A stretch of DNA of 14,185 bases from CAMYMG01 sp038259455 (GTDB taxonomy: Bacteria; Pseudomonadota; Alphaproteobacteria; Rhizobiales; Rhizobiaceae), in assembly GCA_038259455.1 (NCBI GenBank), contig JBBSOT010000095.1, positions 1-14,185 of the forward strand, given 5' to 3'. Under the pieces are notes generated by a model. It searched no databases and was not told the origin of the DNA. It saw nothing but the letters and a program-made list of their open reading frames with translations. A program made the position numbers and the translations under genes. Of the stretch, positions 1-6,690 are shown piece by piece; position 1 is the first letter of the stretch; every line of letters starts with the position of its first letter.

Positions 1-1113
1 CCCCGGCCCACCGGGTTGATCGCGCCACGGGGGCTTGAAATATGCTGGGCTGTCCCGCCGGCGATATTCTGCGCTTTGTGTTTCGCCTGGTGAAGGAACC
101 GGCGGGGGGGCAACCCCCCGCGCCGCCCCGATCGGGTACTGCACCGCCTGGATGCGCTCGACGAGGCTCTTCAGCTTGTCGTCTGTGACGTGCTTTTCAT
201 AAACGGGCTTCATTGCGTCGATGAAGGGCTGCTTGTCCGGGGTGGTGATCGTCGAGCCGGCTTCCTCGACCATCTTGCGCGAGCTTTCCTCACGGGCTGC
301 CCAGAGCTCGCGCTGCTTGGCGACGCTGTCCTTGGCCGCCTGCTTTACCAGCGCCTGATCCTCCGGCGTGAGCTTGTCCCAGCTCGACTTGGCCATCACC
401 AGAACCTCCGGCACGATAAGATGCTCGTCCAACGAGTAGTTCTTGGCGACTTCGGAATGCTTCGCCGATTCATAGCTCGGGAAGTTGTTCTCGGCGCCGT
501 CGATGACGCCGGTCTCTATGCCGGAGTAGACTTCGCCATAAGGCATCGGTGTCGCGTTGGCGCCCAGCGCCGTGACCATGTCGACGAAGATGTCGGACTG
601 CATGACCCGGAACTTCATGCCCTGAAGGTCGTCGATGGAGTTGATCGGCTTGACACGGTTGTAGAATGAGCGCGCGCCGCCGTCATAGTATGCGAGGCCG
701 ATCAACCCGTGCGGCTCGAAGCCGGCAAGGATCTCGTCGCCGATCTCGCTGTCCATGACCTTGTGCATGTGGTCGACCGAACGGAAGATGTAGGGCAGCG
801 AGACGACTCGAGTCTCGGGAACGAGGCCGTTGAACGGCCCCATCGAGACGCGGTTGAGGTCGATGACGCCGGCGCGCGTCTGCTCGATCGTGTCCTTCTC
901 CTCGCCGAGTTGGGCCGAGTGGTAGACCTCGATGGCCATGCGTCCGTTGCTGCGTTCCTTGAGCAGCTCGCCCATGTATTTGACGGCATCCACGGTGGGA
1001 TAGCCGTCCGGATGCGTGTCCGACGACTTGAGCGTGATTTCCTGCGCAAAGGCGCCGGTCGTCATGAGAGCGGCGACGAGTGTGGCCCCCGCCAGTTTCG
1101 AGAAATGCAACAT
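1..1113 (-). CDS. dctP: TRAP transporter periplasmic substrate-binding protein (DctP family), 3' end open at window edge
   Basis: This is the extracytoplasmic binding subunit of a TRAP transporter, which hands an organic or sugar acid to DctQ/DctM-type membrane subunits using an ion gradient. The start at 1113 has a strong Shine-Dalgarno GGGAGG at 1119-1124 and begins a Sec signal peptide (about residues 1-23, ending TGAFA before QEITLKSS). Family hallmarks are GMKFRVMQSD with the probable carboxylate-clamping Arg169, and GVIDGAENNFPSYES with Glu208 and Asn210. It lies 39 bp after uxaC on the same strand, so the ligand is probably glucuronate or galacturonate (inference). The family-like sequence ends at RIQAVQ, residue 325, a normal family length. 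There codon 326 reads TAC instead of a stop, and the frame stays open to base 1 through a GC-rich hairpin. Residues after 325 do not look like DctP. The family call is very sure; the C-terminus is uncertain. Confidence 0.9.
   Translation of the reverse strand, partial: MLHFSKLAGATLVAALMTTGAFAQEITLKSSDTHPDGYPTVDAVKYMGELLKERSNGRMAIEVYHSAQLGEEKDTIEQTRAGVIDLNRVSMGPFNGLVPETRVVSLPYIFRSVDHMHKVMDSEIGDEILAGFEPHGLIGLAYYDGGARSFYNRVKPINSIDDLQGMKFRVMQSDIFVDMVTALGANATPMPYGEVYSGIETGVIDGAENNFPSYESAKHSEVAKNYSLDEHLIVPEVLVMAKSSWDKLTPEDQALVKQAAKDSVAKQRELWAAREESSRKMVEEAGSTITTPDKQPFIDAMKPVYEKHVTDDKLKSLVERIQAVQYPIGAARGVAPPPVPSPGETQSAEYRRRDSPAYFKPPWRDQPGGPG
102..121 (-). terminator. GC-rich hairpin just after the expected dctP end, possible terminator or palindromic repeat unit
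   Basis: Bases 102-109 (GCGGGGGG) pair perfectly with 114-121 (CCCCCCGC) around a four-base loop, giving an 8-bp almost pure G-C stem. Further G-C pairs outside can extend it imperfectly. It starts 15 bases beyond the last DctP-like codon, where a transcription terminator of the uxaC-dctP unit would be expected. There is no U-tract on the leftward transcript, so it is not a textbook intrinsic terminator. It may equally be an intergenic palindromic repeat or an mRNA-stabilising hairpin. The structure is seen in the sequence; the function is inferred. Confidence 0.4.
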
Positions 1114-1135
1114 GGTTTCCTCCCGTTTGCATGAA

Positions 1136-1150
1136 GGGCGGCAAGCGCCC
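1136..1150 (-). other. Small hairpin between uxaC and dctP
   Basis: GGGCG (1136-1140) and CGCCC (1146-1150) form a 5-bp stem with a 5-base loop, in the 39-bp gap between the uxaC stop (1153-1155) and the dctP ribosome-binding site (1119-1124). Hairpins in such gaps can stabilise or separate parts of an operon mRNA so that the abundant binding protein is made in excess. A role here is only inferred, and a stem this short can arise by chance in GC-rich DNA. Confidence 0.3.
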
Positions 1151-1152
1151 GG

Positions 1153-2562
1153 TTAGAGCCGATACGCCTTTTTCGCCAGCGTATAGGCCAGTTCCTGCGC
1201 CACCTCCCGCGCTTCGTCTTCGCCGAGCCGATGTTCGGCGACGAGCCGCGCGAGAAAGGCGCAATCGACCCGACGCGCTATGTCATGACGCGCCGGTATG
1301 GATGGAAAAGCCCTCGTATCGTCGTTGAAGCCGACAGTGTTGTAGAAGCCTGCCGTCTCGGTCGTCATCTCCCGGAACCGACGCATGCCTTCGGCACTGT
1401 CATGAAACCACCAGGGCGGACCGAGCTTCAGACAGGGATAGACGCCGGCAAGCGGCGCAAGTTCGCGGGCATAGCTCGATTCATCAAGCGTGAAGAGGAT
1501 AATGGACAGGCCGGGTTCCGTTCCGAGCCGGTCGAGAAGCGGCTTCAACGCCGCCACGTAATCCGTGCTTGTGGGAATATCGAAGCCCTTGTCGCGACCA
1601 AACCTTGCAAGCATGGATGGCGAGTGATTGTGCCACGCCCCTGGGTGGATCTGCATTACCAGCCCGTCTTCTAGGCTCATCTTGGCCATTTCGGTCAGCA
1701 TCTGCGCCCGAAAAAGCCTCTGGTCGCGCGGGTCGGCGGCGCTGCCGCGCACACGGTTGAACAGGTCCTCGGCTTCGGCGTCAGACAGATTTGCGGTTTC
1801 GGCTGTCGGGTGGCCGTGATCCGACGAGGTCGCCCCGAACGTCCTGAAATAGGCGCGCCGCGCCCGGTGCGCATCGAGGTACCCGGCCCAATTTCTCGTG
1901 TCGCATCCAGTGATCTCGCCAAGCCTGTCGAGATTTTCGTGGAACCCGTCAAACTCTGGATCGACCACCGAATCCGGCCGATAGGCGGTAATCACTCTTC
2001 CCGACCAGCCGCTGTCACGGATCATCTGGTGCCAGCGCAAATCGTCGAGCGCGCCTTCGGTCGTCGCGATCACCTCGATGTTGAACCGCTCGAACAGTGC
2101 GCGGGGACGAAAGGCGTCGGTGGCGAGGCTGGCGGAAATGCTGTCGTAATGCGCATCGGCATTTGCCGGGTTCAGTGGCACGTCAATGCCGAAGACACCC
2201 GACAGGACATAATCGAACCAGAGCCGCGTCGGGGTACCGCGAAACAGATGGAAGTGTTCGGCGAACCGGCGCCAGATCTTGCGCCCGTCGGTCTCGACAG
2301 GCGTTCCATCGGCACTCGGCACACCAAGATCCGCGAGCCTCACGCCTTGGCTGAACAGCATCCGGAAGACGTAGTGGTCGGGAACGATGAGCAACTGTGC
2401 GGGGTCGGAGAACGGTAGGTTCTCGGCAAACCAGCGTGGATCGGTATGGCCGTGCGGGCTGATGATGGGAAGGTTCTTCACGCCGGCATAGAGCTCACGC
2501 GCAAGGGCTCTTGAACGCGCCTCGGCGGGAAAAAGCAGATCGGAATCGATCAACGCGCTCAT
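1153..2562 (-). CDS. uxaC: Uronate (glucuronate/galacturonate) isomerase UxaC
   Basis: UxaC interconverts D-glucuronate with D-fructuronate and D-galacturonate with D-tagaturonate, the first cytoplasmic step of hexuronate breakdown. It is a metal-dependent TIM-barrel enzyme of the amidohydrolase superfamily. The 469-residue length is normal. Motifs include the metal-binding segment ISPHGHTDPRWF with His37 and His39 after strand 1, RGTPTRLWFDYVL, IEVIATTEGALDDLRWH, SSDHGHPTAETA, MQIHPGAWHNH, LGPPWWFHDS, and GFNDDTRAFPS followed by ARHDIARR near residues 424-431. The start at 2562 (MSALIDSDLL) follows a GGAGG and matches the family N-terminus. A longer frame upstream would read through the divergent promoter. 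It is transcribed away from uxuB and leads into dctP. It makes fructuronate, the substrate of UxuB next door. Confidence 0.97.
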   Translation of the reverse strand: MSALIDSDLLFPAEARSRALARELYAGVKNLPIISPHGHTDPRWFAENLPFSDPAQLLIVPDHYVFRMLFSQGVRLADLGVPSADGTPVETDGRKIWRRFAEHFHLFRGTPTRLWFDYVLSGVFGIDVPLNPANADAHYDSISASLATDAFRPRALFERFNIEVIATTEGALDDLRWHQMIRDSGWSGRVITAYRPDSVVDPEFDGFHENLDRLGEITGCDTRNWAGYLDAHRARRAYFRTFGATSSDHGHPTAETANLSDAEAEDLFNRVRGSAADPRDQRLFRAQMLTEMAKMSLEDGLVMQIHPGAWHNHSPSMLARFGRDKGFDIPTSTDYVAALKPLLDRLGTEPGLSIILFTLDESSYARELAPLAGVYPCLKLGPPWWFHDSAEGMRRFREMTTETAGFYNTVGFNDDTRAFPSIPARHDIARRVDCAFLARLVAEHRLGEDEAREVAQELAYTLAKKAYRL

Positions 2563-2593
2563 ATGGCTGGCGGCACCTCCCAATGCGCAGGCA

Positions 2594-2622
2594 AGTAAGT
2601 CCTTGCCTTCGAACAATGTCAA
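2594..2622 (-). promoter_or_regulatory. Candidate leftward promoter for uxaC-dctP
   Basis: On the minus strand a perfect -35 TTGACA (2622 to 2617) is followed after 17 bases by CTTACT (2599 to 2594), a weak -10. This would start transcription about 25 bases before the uxaC ATG, leaving room for its GGAGG. The -35 overlaps the left arm of the inverted repeat at 2619-2651, as expected for a repressor-controlled promoter. The -35 is convincing and the -10 poor, so the exact promoter is uncertain. Confidence 0.4.
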
Positions 2623-2651
2623 CATACAAAAATAGCAATCTTGTATGATGA
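2619..2651. promoter_or_regulatory. Inverted repeat in the uxaC-uxuB divergent gap, probable repressor operator
   Basis: Arms TCAACATACAA (2619-2629) and TTGTATGATGA (2641-2651) are inverted copies matching at 10 of 11 positions. They are separated by 11 bases, so the arm centres lie 22 bases apart, close to two helical turns. The repeat sits in the only promoter region of both hexuronate transcripts and overlaps the candidate -35 of uxaC. Hexuronate genes are commonly controlled by GntR-family regulators of the UxuR/ExuR type, and TTGTATGAT-like half-sites would suit such a factor (inference). No regulator gene of that type is in the window, so it must be encoded elsewhere. Confidence 0.55.
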
Positions 2652-2750
2652 CTTTTCTTGCGTCGATCTCCGCTACGTTGTAGCCATGGCTCTGAGGAAG
2701 TCCTGGGGGAGGATCAGCATGCGTTCTTGTACGCAGGAGCAACGAGTTTG

Positions 2751-4229
2751 ATGACCGCCCGCCTGTCGGAAAGCACACTTTCTCGCCTGCCCCAATCCGT
2801 CGACCTGCCCGGATATGAGCGCAACTCGATCTCGCCGGGCATCGTGCATCTTGGCGTCGGCGCGTTCCATCGAGCGCACCAGGCAGCCTATATCGACGCG
2901 TGCCTGTCAGCCGGGGAAACCGACTGGGGCATTGTCGGCGCTTCACTGCAGAGCGCGGCCACAGCTGATGCGCTGACCCCGCAGGACGGGCTCTATACGC
3001 TTGCCGAGCGCGGCAGCGACGGCGAGAAACTGCGTGTCATCGGGTCAATCGGGTCTATGATTGTGGCGCCGCAGGATCCGGCAAGGCTGCTTGACATCCT
3101 TACCGATCCGCGCATTCGCATTGTCACGCTGACCATCACCGAAAAGGCCTATTTGCGCGATGGCTCGGGCAATCTCGATGCCGCGCATCCAGGCATAGTC
3201 GCCGACCTCGCCAACTCGGCGAGCCCCCTGACCGCGCACGGTATCCTGGTCGAGGCGCTGGCGCGCCGCCGCAGCGCGGGCATCAAGCCTTTCACCATCC
3301 TCTGCTGCGATAATTTGCCGGCTAATGGGAAGACCTTGCAGCGCCTGCTCGTCCAGTTCGCAGGCCTTCGCCATGCCGAGCTGGAGCGCCATGTACGGGA
3401 AGAGATTGCCTGTCCCTGCAGCATGGTCGATCGAATCGTGCCCGCCACAACCGATGAAGACCGCGCTCGCGTTTCAGCAGCGCTTGGCGTCGAGGATCGC
3501 TGGCCGGTAATGACCGAGCCGTTCACCCAATGGGTGGTCGAAGACAATTTCCCGACAGGCCGGCCGGCATGGGAGCAATTCGGCGTAACGATGGTCGATG
3601 ATGTCGGCCCGTTCGAGGACATGAAGCTTCGCCTGCTCAACGGATCGCATTCGCTCATCGCCTATCTGGGTCTGCTCGCTGGCCACGACACCGTGGCCAA
3701 GGCGTTCGGCGACAAGGTGATCCGGCGCTTCGTCGATGCGCTCTGGGCCGAGGCCATCCCGACACTGCCGAAGGATGCAGGGCTCGGTCCACGGAACTAT
3801 ATCGGCCAGTTGGCCACGCGTTTCGCCAACACGGCCCTTGCCCACCGCACCGCGCAGATTGCCAATGACGGCAGCCAGAAACTGCCACAGCGCATCATCG
3901 CTTCGGCCATGGACCGGCTCGACAATGGCGCACCGGCGACCCATCTGATGCTTGCCGTTGCGGCATGGATAAGGGCTGCCGAACTGCGCGGCTCGCTGCT
4001 GCCGGCAGGCCACTTTACCGATCCGCTCGATGCTCGCCTGGCGGCTATCACCGGCGCCGGCACAGGTGCCGGACAGACCGTGACTGCAATTTTCGATGCG
4101 GCGGGATTTGCCGAAGGCAGCTCCCATCGTCCGGCGCTGGAGAAGGCCGTCGCCGGGCTGCTCGACCAGTTGCGCCAAGGCGGCGTCGACGCAGTGCTGA
4201 AAGCTCTGTCGGGAGAACGCACGATATGA
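2751..4229 (+). CDS. uxuB: D-mannonate oxidoreductase (fructuronate reductase) UxuB, mannitol dehydrogenase family
   Basis: UxuB reduces D-fructuronate to D-mannonate with NADH in the cytoplasm, the second step of glucuronate catabolism. The protein has 492 residues, normal for the long-chain mannitol dehydrogenase family. An N-terminal Rossmann domain carries LGVGAFHRAHQ (Gly35, Gly37, His40, Arg41). In the middle are ILCCDNLPANG and CPCSMVDRIVPATT. The catalytic signature K-x4-N-x2-H is seen as Lys292, Asn297 and His300 in KLRLLNGSHS. Family members include mannitol 2-dehydrogenase and altronate oxidoreductase, but position between uxaC and uxuA favours UxuB. The start is ATG 2751 after AGGAG at 2735-2739. 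A TTG at 2748 directly before it is a possible alternative with better spacing and would add one residue. It heads a rightward operon and overlaps uxuA by 4 bp. Confidence 0.93.
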   Translation: MTARLSESTLSRLPQSVDLPGYERNSISPGIVHLGVGAFHRAHQAAYIDACLSAGETDWGIVGASLQSAATADALTPQDGLYTLAERGSDGEKLRVIGSIGSMIVAPQDPARLLDILTDPRIRIVTLTITEKAYLRDGSGNLDAAHPGIVADLANSASPLTAHGILVEALARRRSAGIKPFTILCCDNLPANGKTLQRLLVQFAGLRHAELERHVREEIACPCSMVDRIVPATTDEDRARVSAALGVEDRWPVMTEPFTQWVVEDNFPTGRPAWEQFGVTMVDDVGPFEDMKLRLLNGSHSLIAYLGLLAGHDTVAKAFGDKVIRRFVDALWAEAIPTLPKDAGLGPRNYIGQLATRFANTALAHRTAQIANDGSQKLPQRIIASAMDRLDNGAPATHLMLAVAAWIRAAELRGSLLPAGHFTDPLDARLAAITGAGTGAGQTVTAIFDAAGFAEGSSHRPALEKAVAGLLDQLRQGGVDAVLKALSGERTI

Positions 4230-5404
4230 AGGAGACCTGGCGCTGGTTCGGCCCGGATGATTCCGTGACCCTGCCCCATATCAGACAGGCTGGAGCGACA
4301 GGCGTCGTCACCGCCCTGCACCATCTCAATGACGGGCGCGCCTGGCCGGCGGACGAAATCCGCGAGCGCAAGGCCGCCATCGAGGCAGCAGGGCTGGAAT
4401 GGTCGGTCGTCGAAAGCGTCATCGTGCATGAGGACATCAAGACCTGCACCGGCCGCCACCGCGAACTGATCGACAACGACAAGGCTTCTATCCGGGCGCT
4501 TGCCGACGCCGGTGTGAAGACGATCTGTTACAATTTCATGGCAATCACCGACTGGACGCGAACCGATCTCGACTATGCGATGCCGCATGGCGGGACGGCG
4601 CTGCGCTTCGATATCGTCGATTTCTGCGCCTATGATATGCTCGTCCTGAAGCGCCACGGCGCCGAGGCCGACCATCCCCCGCGGCGCATCGATGCGGCCC
4701 GCGTCCGGCTCGGTGCTATGAGCGAGAGCGATCTCGCGCGACTTGAAACCAATCTGATCGGCTGGGTGCCGGCGCGCGAATTCATCCATGACCGCGAGGG
4801 CTTCCGCCGCGCGCTCGACGTCTATCGCGACATGTCGGTCGAAGGGTTTCGCGACAACCTCATCGCCTTCCTGCGCGAGATCGTGCCCGTCGCAGAAGAA
4901 GCCGGGGTGCGGATGGCGATCCATCCGGACGACCCGCCCTTTCCGATCTTCGGCCTGCCGCGCGTCGTGTCGAGCGCGGCGGACGCGAGTGCCATTCTGG
5001 AGGGCTGCCCATCGCCAGCGAACGGGCTGACACTGTGCACCGGCTCCTACGGCGCCGGCGCACAGAACGATCTTCCGGCGATGGCCGGGCGCTTTGCCGC
5101 TGACATCCATTTCGTGCACCTGCGGAATGTGACGAAGGAGCCCGACGGATCCTTCCACGAGGCTGAGCATCTGGAAGGCGATACCGACATGATTGCCGTT
5201 ACCCGTGCGCTGATGACGGAGGAAAAGCGCCGCCAGGCCGAGGGCCGCGCCGATTGGCAGATCCCGATGCGTCCCGACCATGGGCACGCCATCGTCGACG
5301 ACATCGGCAAGAAGGTGAACCCCGGCTACTCCTGCATAGGTCGCCTCAAGGGGCTGGCCGAACTGCGTGGCGTCATGCGCACCATCGATGCGCTGGGAGG
5401 CTGA
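4226..5404 (+). CDS. uxuA: Mannonate dehydratase UxuA
   Basis: UxuA dehydrates D-mannonate to 2-keto-3-deoxy-D-gluconate (KDG), the last step before the Entner-Doudoroff-type kinase and aldolase. It is a metal-dependent enzyme with a xylose-isomerase-like TIM barrel. The 392-residue length is normal. Recognisable motifs are KETWRWFGPDD at the N-terminus, CYNFMAITDWTRTDL, AIHPDDPPFPIFGLPR with probable ligand His233, LCTGSYGAGAQND with Cys271, IHFVHLRNV, and MRPDHGHAI with Asp351, His352 and His354, a cluster expected at the metal site. The ATG at 4226 overlaps the uxuB stop as ATGA, indicating translational coupling, and GGGAGA lies just upstream. The gene for the next oxidoreductase follows after 8 bp. 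Confidence 0.97.
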   Translation: MKETWRWFGPDDSVTLPHIRQAGATGVVTALHHLNDGRAWPADEIRERKAAIEAAGLEWSVVESVIVHEDIKTCTGRHRELIDNDKASIRALADAGVKTICYNFMAITDWTRTDLDYAMPHGGTALRFDIVDFCAYDMLVLKRHGAEADHPPRRIDAARVRLGAMSESDLARLETNLIGWVPAREFIHDREGFRRALDVYRDMSVEGFRDNLIAFLREIVPVAEEAGVRMAIHPDDPPFPIFGLPRVVSSAADASAILEGCPSPANGLTLCTGSYGAGAQNDLPAMAGRFAADIHFVHLRNVTKEPDGSFHEAEHLEGDTDMIAVTRALMTEEKRRQAEGRADWQIPMRPDHGHAIVDDIGKKVNPGYSCIGRLKGLAELRGVMRTIDALGG

Positions 5405-5412
5405 CGGCAGGC

Positions 5413-6435
5413 ATGACGAAGACGCGCATCGCCATCATCGGCCTTGGAATGGCGGTCGGCCCGCATGCGAAAAGCCTGGAAGACCTGGCCGACCGTGTCG
5501 AGGTGGCGACAGCCTTCAGCCCGACGCCTGCGAGGCGCGAAACCTTCGCCCGGAAGTGGCGCTTGCCGGTCACCGGCGATCTCGACGCCATCTTCAACGA
5601 TCCCGGCATCGATGCTGTGATGATCCTGACCCCGCCCAACAGCCACCTCGATCTGGTGCGTCGGGCAGCCAACGCCGGCAAGCACATATTGCTGGAGAAG
5701 CCGCTCGAAGTGAGCATGGAAAAAGCCGAGGAACTCGTCACCGTGGCTGAAACAGCAGGCGTGACACTCGGCATCGTCCTGCAGCACCGCTTCAAGCCGG
5801 CGAGCCTCAAGCTGGCCTCGCTGCTTGCCGAGGGCCATCTCGGCTCGATCGTTTCGGCGTCGGCCCGAACCAGCAACTGGCGGCCGCAGAGCTATTACGA
5901 CCAGCCGGGGCGCGGCACGCTGGCCCGCGACGGGGGCGGCGTGCTGCTGACCCAGGCAATCCACACGCTCGACCTCTTCATTTCCCTGGCCGGCCTGCCT
6001 GACGAGGTTGCCGCCTATGCCGCGACGAGCCAGATCCACCAGATGGAAACCGAAGATCTGGCCGTGGCCGCCATTCGCTACGCCGATGGCGCGATCGGCA
6101 CGATAAGCGCCACGACATGTGCCTATCCGGGCTTTCCCGATGCCATCGACATCATCGGCACGGCAGGCACCGCGCTGCTCGACGACAATGGCCTTTCGGT
6201 CCAGTTTCACGATGGAACATCGCTATCCCACAAGGTGGCGGATGCCGCCGGCGGGGCGGGTGCCGACCCGATGGCGTTCTCGCACCATCATCACCGCGCC
6301 GTGCTGGAGGACTTTCTCGATGCCATCGAAGGCGATGGCCAGCCCAGAATCACCGGGCGCGAGGCCCTCAAGGTGCACCGCCTGATCGAGGCCATGCTGC
6401 GTTCCTCGCAGACCGGAACGCGACAAATCCTCTGA
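5413..6435 (+). CDS. Gfo/Idh/MocA family NAD(P)-dependent sugar oxidoreductase
   Basis: This 340-residue protein is a two-domain dehydrogenase acting on sugars, sugar acids or inositols. The N-terminal Rossmann fold (about residues 4-120) has AIIGLGMAVGPH (Gly10, Gly12) and the family hallmark Glu95-Lys96-Pro97 in LLEKPLEVS. The C-terminal alpha/beta domain contains DGGGVLLTQAIHTLDL, where His184 and Asp187 fit the catalytic HxxD position. It is third in the uxuB-uxuA operon, 8 bp after uxuA, so it probably oxidises or reduces a hexuronate or a side-stream of the pathway (inference). The exact substrate cannot be read from the sequence. A run of four histidines (SHHHHR) near residues 293-298 is natural and may be coincidental. 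The start ATG at 5413 fits the fold; the frame upstream of it overlaps uxuA. Confidence 0.92.
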   Translation: MTKTRIAIIGLGMAVGPHAKSLEDLADRVEVATAFSPTPARRETFARKWRLPVTGDLDAIFNDPGIDAVMILTPPNSHLDLVRRAANAGKHILLEKPLEVSMEKAEELVTVAETAGVTLGIVLQHRFKPASLKLASLLAEGHLGSIVSASARTSNWRPQSYYDQPGRGTLARDGGGVLLTQAIHTLDLFISLAGLPDEVAAYAATSQIHQMETEDLAVAAIRYADGAIGTISATTCAYPGFPDAIDIIGTAGTALLDDNGLSVQFHDGTSLSHKVADAAGGAGADPMAFSHHHHRAVLEDFLDAIEGDGQPRITGREALKVHRLIEAMLRSSQTGTRQIL

Positions 6436-6445
6436 ACGTCGCAGG

Positions 6446-6688
6446 TCAACCGGCGGCGATGCGCTCCAGCCAGTCCTTGCCAACCCCACGTTCCCGGATG
6501 ATCGACAGCGGGTCCTCGCTGTCGAGCCGCGCGCACAGGCGATAGACTTCAAGCGTTTCAGCCGTCATCTCGTCACGCTTGTAGAAATACATTGCCGCCG
6601 CATAGCGGGTGCGACCTGACCACGCCTCGCCGAGCGGTGTGTTGACCAGCGCCCATTGTTCGGCGATCTCCGGATCGGTCTCGGCCAC
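6446..6688 (-). CDS. Hypothetical small protein coupled to the GcvT-like gene
   Basis: This encodes an 80-residue, probably soluble and helical protein that I do not recognise. It has no signal peptide or membrane segment. It includes the aromatic stretch TRYAAAMYFYKRDEMT and a C-terminal half rich in Arg, Asp and Glu, ending KDWLERIAAG. GTG at 6688 is preferred because GGGAGA at 6698-6703 sits 9 bases upstream. A TTG at 6694 would overlap the previous stop as TTGA, but its spacing to that site is only 3 bases. It is the last gene of the leftward four-gene unit and directly follows the aminomethyltransferase-like gene, so a partner or accessory role is possible (inference). It is convergent with the sugar oxidoreductase gene, with stop codons 10 bases apart. 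Confidence 0.7.
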   Translation of the reverse strand: MAETDPEIAEQWALVNTPLGEAWSGRTRYAAAMYFYKRDEMTAETLEVYRLCARLDSEDPLSIIRERGVGKDWLERIAAG

Positions 6689-6690
6689 GC

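Noticed and set aside
2658..2750. Upstream extension of uxuB from TTG 2658
   Set aside because: The extra residues do not resemble the family, and a ribosome-binding site at 2735-2739 points to 2748 or 2751.
2563..2946. Upstream extension of uxaC, including an in-frame ATG at 2625
   Set aside because: The extension would cover the divergent promoter, the inverted repeat and the start of uxuB. The ATG at 2625 overlaps the TTGACA box, and family members begin near 2562.
3797..5287. Long minus-strand open frame of about 496 codons opposite uxuB and uxuA
   Set aside because: It spans two unmistakable genes on the other strand and shows no motifs; this is a GC-driven shadow.
6280..6300. His-rich run (SHHHHR) resembling an affinity tag
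   Set aside because: It is internal to a normal oxidoreductase and only four histidines long, so there is no sign of engineering.
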